This document shows positions 1 to 4,775 of a DNA stretch of 10,593 bases, piece by piece. This DNA is from Phycisphaerales bacterium (GTDB lineage: Bacteria; Planctomycetota; Phycisphaerae; SM23-33). The DNA lies in the NCBI GenBank assembly GCA_003153915.1, contig PMBX01000058.1:794-11386 (forward strand), given 5' to 3'. Each line of letters opens with the position of its first letter. Position 1 is the first letter of the stretch. A program made the translations under genes and the position numbers. The notes under the pieces were generated by a model. That model did no database searches, was not told the DNA's origin, and worked only from the letters and a program-made list of their open reading frames with translations.

Positions 1-97
1 CAAGAGCTACAGCGACGGACTGCAACGCGTCGATCAGATCGTCGTCGCTCAGGCGTTTGCGCTTTGCCTTCAGATCGAAGTTGAATCCATCACTCAC
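1..97 (-). CDS. Partial hypothetical protein (N-terminus only); possible homing-endonuclease-associated-repeat protein
   Basis: Only the first 32 codons are present; the gene leaves the window at base 1. It opens with GTG at 97-95, preceded by AGGAG (plus-strand 103-107, reverse complement) at a 5-nt spacing, which is what fixes the start. The peptide begins MSDGFNFDLKAKRKRLSD and continues with an acidic, helical stretch (DDDLIDALQSVAVAL, next base G). That stretch loosely resembles the first helix of the short repeats found with HNH/homing endonucleases, where a leucine-rich helix is followed by a glycine, but the fragment is too short to assign. The basic cluster KAKRKR suggests a cytoplasmic nucleic-acid-associated protein; this is inference. 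No signal peptide is visible. Confidence in the coding start is moderate; confidence in the family is low. Confidence 0.5.
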   Translation of the reverse strand, partial: MSDGFNFDLKAKRKRLSDDDLIDALQSVAVAL

Positions 98-221
98 TGC
101 GTCTCCTTTCTCGCCATGTGCCTTCCGCATGCACTCGCGTGGGCATGTCTTGCGTTCTTAATACAGCCTTCACATAGCCACGTGGTTGGGCTATGGCTAT
201 GCCACCCACCGCCGTTGCGCG
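98..221. repeat. Intergenic inverted and direct repeat of GGCTATG
   Basis: Between the CsgG-like lipoprotein gene and the next minus-strand gene, CATAGCC (173-179) can pair with GGCTATG (189-195), giving a 7-bp stem with a 9-nt loop. A second GGCTATG follows at 195-201, sharing one base with the first. The loop side also contains the palindrome CCACGTGG (178-185). There is no U-tract, so this is not a clear intrinsic terminator. It could be a processing or regulatory hairpin in the transcript between the two genes. Confidence 0.35.
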
Positions 222-824
222 TCACTTTCGTTTTTCTATAATCTGGTCCACGACTTCCCTGACGCTGGCGAAGATTTGCCTGGTCACGTCCATATCCCCT
301 TGGATCTGGCGGGTTACGGATGTGGCGATCATAACGGTCCCGGTCTGCGTATCGACCATCCGTATCGAATAGGAGAAGTGGCACGAGGCCGAACCGGGAA
401 CGAACGTAGCGCCAGCGAACACATCCCCCACGGTGCCCATAACCACCGCATCGACCCCCAGCATGTGCCCGATGTCCTGGGCCGATTTCTTGGCCATCAA
501 ATCCGTCAACGACAGGTCCTGCTCGGCGAGAATCTTCTTCAATTGGCTGCGCTCGACGACCTTGAAGCCGGGAACCCGCATCAGCTCGGTGGTGAACGTG
601 TCGCTGAGCATTCCACCGGTATCCTTGGCGAACACCCCAACCCACAACGTCTCGGCGTGGGATGGAGGCGGTTCGCTTTGTTCAAACGGCAGCACGGCGA
701 CGGTCATGCTCGGCTTGTTGCGGATTTCAGGAGCGAACTGGACCTCCAGCGGCGCCGGACACCCGCACAGCGCCAAGCTCGCCAGGACCAGGACCAAACC
801 ACCAAATGGTCGTCTCGGAATCAT
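222..824 (-). CDS. CsgG-like lipoprotein
   Basis: This is a 200-residue predicted lipoprotein. A short basic N-terminus and a hydrophobic stretch (residues 9-19) end in LCGC, with Cys22 the likely lipidated residue. The mature part has the pattern of the CsgG/curli-assembly-type domain: a beta strand VAVLPFE (42-48), the segment MLSDTFTTELMRVPGFKVVERSQLKKIL (72-99 region, with the VxERS core), then LGVDAVVMGTV (122-132) and a late strand describing variables 'inherited from the set-up' of the fold (MVDTQTGTV, 156-164). True CsgG forms the outer-membrane curli secretion pore at roughly 260-280 residues. This shorter form lacks evidence for a transmembrane barrel, so it is better seen as a periplasmic, membrane-anchored member of the broad family. 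No curli subunit gene is nearby. The ATG at 824-822 has AAAGGA about 7 nt upstream. A candidate promoter lies at 858-885. Confidence 0.8.
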   Translation of the reverse strand: MIPRRPFGGLVLVLASLALCGCPAPLEVQFAPEIRNKPSMTVAVLPFEQSEPPPSHAETLWVGVFAKDTGGMLSDTFTTELMRVPGFKVVERSQLKKILAEQDLSLTDLMAKKSAQDIGHMLGVDAVVMGTVGDVFAGATFVPGSASCHFSYSIRMVDTQTGTVMIATSVTRQIQGDMDVTRQIFASVREVVDQIIEKRK

Positions 825-857
825 CTGTCATTCCTTTGCCATTGTTCCGCCGGCTCG

Positions 858-885
858 ATTCTCCATTGGAACCGCCGAAAGTCAA
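858..885 (-). promoter_or_regulatory. Candidate promoter of the CsgG-like lipoprotein gene
   Basis: On the minus strand TTGACT (885-880) is followed after 16 nt by GAGAAT (863-858), a sigma-70-like pair placed about 34 bp before the start codon. The spacer begins with TTCGGCGG. The ten-base motif CTTTCGG(C/T)GG occurs twice, at 881-872 and 902-893 on the minus strand, exactly 21 bp apart (two helical turns), which would suit a dimeric regulator. This is read by eye only. Confidence 0.4.
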
Positions 886-933
886 CGTGTCCCCACCGAA
901 AGCTGGGAATGTGTGCACCGCTGATCCCACCAC

Positions 934-1785
934 TCATGTTGTGACAGCCGCCGATGCCAGACGGACTTCCTCCAGCAGGGCGGCGGCTTCAATCTTATCC
1001 GGTTCCATCGCAAGCAGGGCCAGCAGCGATTCTCTGGCGTCGCTCAGCCGGCCTTGGCGAGCGTACAACGTCGCCAGGCAGAACAGCATCGAGGTCTCGT
1101 CGGGATGCTTGTCCAGGTACAGTTCCAGGTAGTGGATGATCTTTGCAAACGACCCCAGTTGGCAAGAGGTCTGGAAGAGACCCAGCAGGGCCACCAGGTT
1201 GTCGGCATCGCTTTCCAGGCAGCGTTGGTACATCTCCAATGCCGCGTCGTAATCCCGCCGATGCTGCGCGGCCATTGCCAGTCCGCCGTAAGCCTCGGCG
1301 CAGTCCGGTGCGACGGCCAGGGCGGCGCGGAAGGACTCCTCGGCTTCTTCGAGACGGCCGGTCCCAATAGCGATCGTGCCCAGGCCAACGTGGGGCGCGG
1401 CTTCGTTGGGGGCCAGCGCCATGGCCCGGCGGTAGTATTCCCGCGCCAAGTGGATGTCTCCCAGCGCGGCGTGGCAGTCGGCCAGTTCCTTGAGCACGTC
1501 ATAGTGCTGGTCGAGAGTTTCATGGTTTTGCGGTTCCTCGCCCGGCTGGTCGTCCGTATCCAGTCTCAACCTCATCAGCGCGGTGTAAGCCCCTCGCAGG
1601 ATCACGACGGCCTCATGGGTGCGGCTGGCGCGGCGAAGGAGCTTGCCCTCGACCAGCAGCGACTGGACGGTGGGTTGGCGCCGGTTGAGGGCCGCTGAAA
1701 GCTCCAGGGCTTCCTCGTATCGGCCCGCCGCAATCAGGCTGTCCACCTGTCGGAACCCGGGGCGATTCGACTCGTCGCTTGCCAT
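934..1785 (-). CDS. Tetratricopeptide repeat (TPR) protein
   Basis: This 283-residue protein is made largely of TPR helical hairpins. After an N-terminal helix pair (about residues 11-45), the clearest repeats run from about 95 to 275: ADCHAALGDIHLAREYYRRAMALAPN (102-127), GLGTIAIGTGRLEEAEESFRAALAVAPD, GLAMAAQHRRDYDAALEMYQRCLESDAD, a divergent repeat (199-227), and CLATLYARQGRLSDARESLLALLAMEPD. Each has the small-residue/Tyr/Ala pattern and the terminal Pro-Asn/Asp expected of TPRs. TPR arrays act as protein-binding scaffolds; no catalytic domain, signal peptide or membrane segment is visible, so it is probably cytoplasmic. The reading frame is open upstream to 1947, but those residues are arginine-rich and unlike the rest. 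I chose ATG 1785-1783 because the protein-like sequence begins there; an AAGGG lies about 12 nt upstream, a weak ribosome binding site. The partner is unknown. Confidence 0.8.
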   Translation of the reverse strand: MASDESNRPGFRQVDSLIAAGRYEEALELSAALNRRQPTVQSLLVEGKLLRRASRTHEAVVILRGAYTALMRLRLDTDDQPGEEPQNHETLDQHYDVLKELADCHAALGDIHLAREYYRRAMALAPNEAAPHVGLGTIAIGTGRLEEAEESFRAALAVAPDCAEAYGGLAMAAQHRRDYDAALEMYQRCLESDADNLVALLGLFQTSCQLGSFAKIIHYLELYLDKHPDETSMLFCLATLYARQGRLSDARESLLALLAMEPDKIEAAALLEEVRLASAAVTT

Positions 1786-2235
1786 CGTCTTGAAGCCCTT
1801 TTGCACCGGCCTGTCACGCGCATAGGCCCGGCACCTGGGAAGGTGCAAACGCCGTGCCTCCGCCTGAAATGGAACGGTACATCTGGAATGATCGCGTCCT
1901 GCGAAGGCACAGAGGCCGATGAAAAGTAATCGGGTTCTCCGACGCAATTTGCCCCCGGCAAGGCGGCGCGCGATTATCTTGCGCCATTAACGACAAAATG
2001 ATGGCCGCTGCATTAGAACCTGACGCCAAGGGCGTGCCAGTTGGCCGAATCCGCGGAAAATCATTTCATAAGACAGTATATTATAATAAGTTACGCATTG
2101 ATGGCACCCCGATTCCGCACCCGCCTTCAAGGCCCTTGCGTCCCGGAGCTTTCTTGCGAATTGTGGCGAAAACCTCCTCTGTCCCACTCCACCGGTGACG
2201 GTTAGAATGGTCTGGGTGGCAATAGCGATCCCCTC
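1786..2235. other. 450-bp intergenic region between divergent TPR and rnpA genes
   Basis: No convincing gene is seen on either strand. It holds a perfect 6-bp hairpin with a GGGA tetraloop on the plus strand (1831-1846), a TTGCC/GGCAA hairpin (1949-1961), an ACGCC/GGCGT hairpin (2023-2035), and an AT-rich island at about 2058-2096 with TATAAT on the plus strand (2082-2087) and on the minus strand (2085-2080). Neither TATAAT has a good -35 at the right distance. A TAGAAT at 2203-2208 could be a -10 element for rnpA, again with a poor -35. No DnaA boxes and no rpmH coding sequence were found, although both are often found near rnpA. Confidence 0.5.
1831..1846. repeat. Perfect hairpin in the TPR gene leader region
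   Basis: GCACCT (1831-1836) pairs exactly with AGGTGC (1841-1846) around a 4-nt loop. Read on the plus strand the loop is GGGA, a GNRA tetraloop; read on the minus strand, which would be the 5' leader of the TPR gene, the loop is TCCC. There is no U-tract, so a terminator is unlikely. Confidence 0.35.
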
Positions 2236-2598
2236 ATGAACTACAGTGCCGGTAAAAGACTGCGTATCACGCGGCGCGACGACATCGCCCGGCTTTTCCA
2301 GCTAGGCCGGCGGGCGACAGGAGATTTGTTGACGCTGATCGCCGCGCCCAACGACTTGGGCTTCTCGCGCGCCGCGGTGGCCGTCTCGGCGCGCCACGGT
2401 GGTGCAGTACGACGCAACCGCATCAAACGCCTCTGCCGCGAGGCATTCCGCCTGACGCGCAATGAGCTTCCTGCCGGCTGGGATTACGTCCTGATGCCTC
2501 GCTTGGGGACAGACCTGACTACGGCGGGACTTGGGGAAAACCTCCGGTCCCTTGCCGCAAGGCTTAAACCCAAGGCGCCAAGGGGAAGCGGGCCATGA
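2236..2598 (+). CDS. rnpA: Ribonuclease P protein component
   Basis: RnpA is the basic protein subunit of RNase P. It binds the catalytic RNA and helps it recognise and cleave the 5' leader of precursor tRNAs in the cytoplasm. The 120-residue length is normal for the family. The signature RNR motif is present as RRNRIKRLCREAFR (59-72), and the N-terminal KRLRITRRDDIARLFQLGRR (7-26) matches the usual opening with a basic segment and a helix. The ATG at 2236 is the first possible start, because an in-frame TAG sits at 2203-2205; no clear Shine-Dalgarno precedes it. The stop overlaps the yidD start by 4 bp (2595-2598), so the two are translationally coupled. In most bacteria rpmH lies just upstream; it is absent here. 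Confidence 0.93.
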   Translation: MNYSAGKRLRITRRDDIARLFQLGRRATGDLLTLIAAPNDLGFSRAAVAVSARHGGAVRRNRIKRLCREAFRLTRNELPAGWDYVLMPRLGTDLTTAGLGENLRSLAARLKPKAPRGSGP

Positions 2599-2843
2599 TC
2601 CAACTGACCGGACTTCTACGCCGGCTGGCGTCTCTGCCCTCAGCGGGACTGATACTCCTGGCGCGACTTTACCAGGCGACGCTTGGGCCGATTCTGGGCG
2701 GGCAGTGCCGCTTCGTCCCCACGTGCAGCGAGTATTGGATCCAGTCACTGCGCGCGCACGGAGCGGTCGGCGGAGCGATGAGGGGATTGTGGAGGCTTCT
2801 CCGCTGCCACCCCTTCAGCAAGGGAGGTTACGACCCGCCGTAA
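2595..2843 (+). CDS. yidD: Membrane protein insertion efficiency factor YidD
   Basis: YidD is a small protein of the inner-membrane face that assists YidC-dependent insertion of membrane proteins. The 82-residue length fits the family. The diagnostic core is intact: CRFVPTCSEYWIQSLRAHG (38-56), a G/R-rich helix (GAMRGLWRLLRCHP, 60-73) and the terminal GGYDPP. The conserved cysteines are Cys38, Cys44 and Cys71. An amphipathic or hydrophobic N-terminal segment (LPSAGLILLARLYQ, 14-27) is typical. The start ATG overlaps the rnpA stop (ATGA), the classic arrangement. Normally yidC follows; here the next gene is on the opposite strand with 27 bp between the stop codons, so the pair is isolated from yidC. 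A run of seven G (2860-2866) lies in that gap; no clear terminator is present. Confidence 0.93.
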   Translation: MIQLTGLLRRLASLPSAGLILLARLYQATLGPILGGQCRFVPTCSEYWIQSLRAHGAVGGAMRGLWRLLRCHPFSKGGYDPP

Positions 2844-2870
2844 CGCCCCTACCGCCTCCGGGGGGGAAAC

Positions 2871-3620
2871 TCAGCGACTCTTCTTGTAGACCTTCGCGGG
2901 CTTGCCGATGAGCGTACCCTCGCCACTGGGCTGGCGCGAACCTTCGGTTACCGGAGCGGCATCGCGGGCGCGTTCGACCTTACGGGCCTTCTCGATGATC
3001 TCGACGGCCTGGTGTAGATCGTCGGTGATGGTAAAAAAGTCCATGTCCTCGGGGGAGAGCATGGGATGGCGCGTCTTGAGCATTGACTTGCGCATCCAAT
3101 CGCCAAGCCCTCCCCAGAACTCCCTGCCGATAAGGATGACGGGGAACTGCTCGGCCTTTCCGGTCTGGATCAGCGACATGGAATTGAAGAATTCATGCAA
3201 CGTCCCGTAGCCGCCGGGAAAGCAAACAAACGAACAGGCGTACTTGACGAACATCACCAATCGGGCGAAGAAATACCGGAAATCCAGGTGAATCTTGGCG
3301 TAGGGGTTGGCTTTTTGTTCCGCGGGAAGGGAGATGTTCAGCCCCACCGACACGCCCCCGACGTCGACGGCGCCGCGATTGGCGGCCTCCATAATGCCAG
3401 GCCCGCCACCAGTGATGACGGCAAAACCTCTCTTGGCCAATAACTGTCCCAGCTTCCGCGCCTTTACATAGTCCGGGTGGGACCGTGGGGTCCGCGCGGA
3501 ACCGAACACGCTCACCGCCGGCCCGATGCGGCTCATCGTCTCGAAGCCCTCGACGAACTCGCTCATAATGCGAAAGACTCGCCAAGGATCCTCGTTGAGG
3601 AACTTCGCTTGGTCGCTCAT
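2871..3620 (-). CDS. LOG family Rossmann-fold protein (possible cytokinin-riboside 5'-monophosphate phosphoribohydrolase)
   Basis: This 249-residue cytoplasmic protein belongs to the LOG / TIGR00730 group. Characterised members hydrolyse the N-glycosidic bond of nucleoside 5'-monophosphates, releasing a base and ribose 5-phosphate; many bacterial members have unknown natural substrates. Both signature motifs are intact: GGGPGIMEAANRGA (71-84) and PGGYGTLHEFF (135-145) with the catalytic-type Glu143. The opening strand AVSVFGSAR (35-43) forms the Rossmann start, and Arg120 falls in the usual FFARLVMF segment. A basic, low-complexity C-terminal tail of about 30 residues (from about 220) extends past the usual core. 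The ATG at 3620-3618 has GGAG 6 nt upstream. A 6-bp inverted repeat flanks this ribosome binding site. A TATCAT at 3658-3653 on the minus strand could be the -10 element. Confidence 0.88.
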   Translation of the reverse strand: MSDQAKFLNEDPWRVFRIMSEFVEGFETMSRIGPAVSVFGSARTPRSHPDYVKARKLGQLLAKRGFAVITGGGPGIMEAANRGAVDVGGVSVGLNISLPAEQKANPYAKIHLDFRYFFARLVMFVKYACSFVCFPGGYGTLHEFFNSMSLIQTGKAEQFPVILIGREFWGGLGDWMRKSMLKTRHPMLSPEDMDFFTITDDLHQAVEIIEKARKVERARDAAPVTEGSRQPSGEGTLIGKPAKVYKKSR

Positions 3621-3641
3621 GATGACTCCATTGGGATCATG
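3618..3641 (-). promoter_or_regulatory. Hairpin enclosing the ribosome binding site and start codon of the LOG gene
   Basis: CATGAT (3618-3623) and ATCATG (3636-3641) are exact reverse complements separated by 12 nt. In the mRNA the loop would carry the GGAG ribosome binding site, and the 3' arm would contain the ATG start codon. The stem is short and AT-rich, so it may be chance; if real it could modulate translation. Confidence 0.25.
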
Positions 3642-3777
3642 GTTTTGATTGGATGATACCGGATACTTCCACCGTACCCATCGCCGCTACGCAGGCACTA
3701 CGCCGGGGGCGATCGCTTTTTCCATATCGGCTATTTGGCGGTTCCTCAGCAATCATTACAACCCAAGAGCCGGGTGT

Positions 3778-3807
3778 TTGACAATTCCCTCCCCGGCGCG
3801 TAAGTAT
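3778..3807 (+). promoter_or_regulatory. Candidate promoter of the HAD-like lipoprotein gene
   Basis: A consensus -35 box TTGACA lies at 3778-3783. The -10 region at the expected distance reads TAAGTAT (3801-3807) and is a poor match. The gene starts at 3825 behind GAGGTG (3815-3820), so any transcript would have a very short leader. Confidence 0.3.
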
Positions 3808-3824
3808 GCCTGTCGAGGTGGATC

Positions 3825-4592
3825 ATGAAAGCCATGCATGTCTGGCCGCTCCTGACGGTTGCGGTCCTGGGCGGCTGCGGTGGACAATTTATTCTCAGCG
3901 CCCCTGACCAGGTTGCCCCCACCGGTGGATTCGCCGCGACGGTCGTGCGCATCCAGCGGACGGAACTGACGTTTCTGCCCCTGGCGGTATTCGACGCCGC
4001 CCTCCGCATGCAAATCGCCGATTCGCCCACCCGGGCCGCGCACAGCGACAAGCATGGCTACGCGGGCGCCCATGTTCCGGCCCCGACCCGCGCGGGAATC
4101 TATGCACTGCGTATCGACCACCAGAACACCGACGGCGAGGAGACTTCCGCCACGGTCCCTGCCTATGTGTGGGATCCCAATGTTCGGATCCTTGCCGTTG
4201 ACATCTCGTCCCTGCCGGAATCCGGCAAGGACGCCGAGAACGCCCGCGCCGCCTTGCGACGAATCGCCGCCGGTGGAAAAATTCTCTATCTGACCCAGGA
4301 CCGCTACGTACGATCCGAAAAATTCCACGGAAACCTGAAGGCGTTGGGATATCCCGACGGTCCGATCCTGCCCTGGCGCCTGGGTGGGTTGTTGGCCAAG
4401 GAGGCAAGCCCACTGTCGCGATTGAAGGAGACTTTCCACGGCCTGGAGACAGGCTTGTGTCTCTCCCCCAACGCCGCGAAGGCCTTCACTCGAGCAGGGA
4501 TGAAGTGTATCGTCGTCGGTGAGTCGCAGCCGAGTTCACCCCGTATGTCTATCCGCTCTTGGTGGGCCCAACGGGCGGCCAAGGGGTTTTAA
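3825..4592 (+). CDS. Lipoprotein with beta-rich domain and degenerate HAD (App1/LNS2-like) domain
   Basis: This is a 255-residue predicted lipoprotein: hydrophobic start, then LGGC with Cys18 as lipidation site. Residues about 25-118 look like a single beta-sandwich (Ig-like) domain ending PAYVWDP. Residues about 122-232 follow the order of the HAD-type App1/LNS2 (lipin-like) phosphatidate phosphatase domain: strand ILAVDISSL (122-130), a helix with ARAALRRIAAGG (140-151), YLTQDR (155-160, the motif II threonine region), LKALGYPDGPIL (171-182), and LSPNAAKAFTRAGMKCIVVG (213-232). The catalytic DxD of motif I reads Asp126-Ile-Ser128, and the acidic metal-binding motif near the end is missing, so it is probably not an active phosphatase. 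That is inference. The last 20 residues look unlike the rest, and another frame stays open there, so the C-terminus may be altered. The start has GAGGTG about 4 nt upstream. No related enzyme gene is adjacent. Confidence 0.65.
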   Translation: MKAMHVWPLLTVAVLGGCGGQFILSAPDQVAPTGGFAATVVRIQRTELTFLPLAVFDAALRMQIADSPTRAAHSDKHGYAGAHVPAPTRAGIYALRIDHQNTDGEETSATVPAYVWDPNVRILAVDISSLPESGKDAENARAALRRIAAGGKILYLTQDRYVRSEKFHGNLKALGYPDGPILPWRLGGLLAKEASPLSRLKETFHGLETGLCLSPNAAKAFTRAGMKCIVVGESQPSSPRMSIRSWWAQRAAKGF

Positions 4593-4594
4593 AC

Positions 4595-4755
4595 TAGAGC
4601 ACTTCATGCTTGAATGTACCAAGCCGGCCGTCGCCGAGGGACAAGCCCTGCAAGGAGGCCGAAGCAGCCGACCTCGCTGGTCGGCGATGCAGGCCGACGC
4701 GGAAGGGCGAAGCCGCAGGCAGGCCGGCGAATACAGGCGAGCGTGAAGTGCTCTA
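4595..4755. mobile_element. 161-bp palindromic element with terminal inverted repeats (MITE-like)
   Basis: The ends are exact 12-bp inverted repeats: TAGAGCACTTCA (4595-4606) and TGAAGTGCTCTA (4744-4755). The outermost two bases on each side are TA, so a 157-bp element (4597-4753) with a TA target duplication, as made by IS630/Tc1-mariner transposases, is one reading. The inverted symmetry continues inward: GCCGGCC (4623-4629) faces GGCCGGC (4722-4728) at nearly equal distances from the ends. A perfect GCCGACC/GGTCGGC hairpin (4667-4673 and 4679-4685, 5-nt loop) sits at the exact centre. The whole unit can thus fold as one long imperfect hairpin. It has no coding capacity for a transposase. 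It lies between two convergent genes, 2 nt after one stop codon and 19 nt from the other, so it may also act as a bidirectional terminator. Confidence 0.6.
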
Positions 4756-4775
4756 AACATTCACTCGACAATGTT
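4756..4775. repeat. Short inverted repeat next to the palindromic element
   Basis: AACATT (4756-4761) and AATGTT (4770-4775) are exact reverse complements with an 8-nt loop, directly abutting the right end of the palindromic element and touching the stop codon of the phosphodiesterase gene. The stem is AT-rich and weak. Confidence 0.25.

Noticed and set aside
1815..1880. Cyclic-di-GMP-I (GEMM) riboswitch-like sequence on the plus strand
   Set aside because: A CACGC segment, a GNRA-capped hairpin and GCAAAC occur in suggestive order, but the conserved GACGCAAAGCC core is missing and no plus-strand gene follows within 390 bp.
1786..1947. N-terminal extension of the TPR gene to an upstream ATG at 1947
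   Set aside because: The 54 extra residues are Arg/Cys-rich without TPR or signal-peptide character, and the protein-like sequence begins at 1785.
1998..2198. 66-codon plus-strand ORF upstream of rnpA as a possible rpmH or small gene
   Set aside because: The translation has no L34 signature, no ribosome binding site and spans the AT-rich promoter-like region.
1948..2235. Origin of replication near rnpA
   Set aside because: No TTATNCACA DnaA boxes were found despite the AT-rich stretch.
2844..2870. Terminator between yidD and the LOG gene
   Set aside because: CCCC and a run of G could pair, but the loop is poor and there is no U-tract on either strand.
3680..3721. Plus-strand intrinsic terminator: ATCGCC/GGCGAT stem, CGC, then TTTTT
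   Set aside because: The loop is 22 nt and the stem is separated from the T-run by 3 nt; the nearest upstream plus-strand gene ends more than 800 bp away. The palindrome GCGATCGC here is probably chance.
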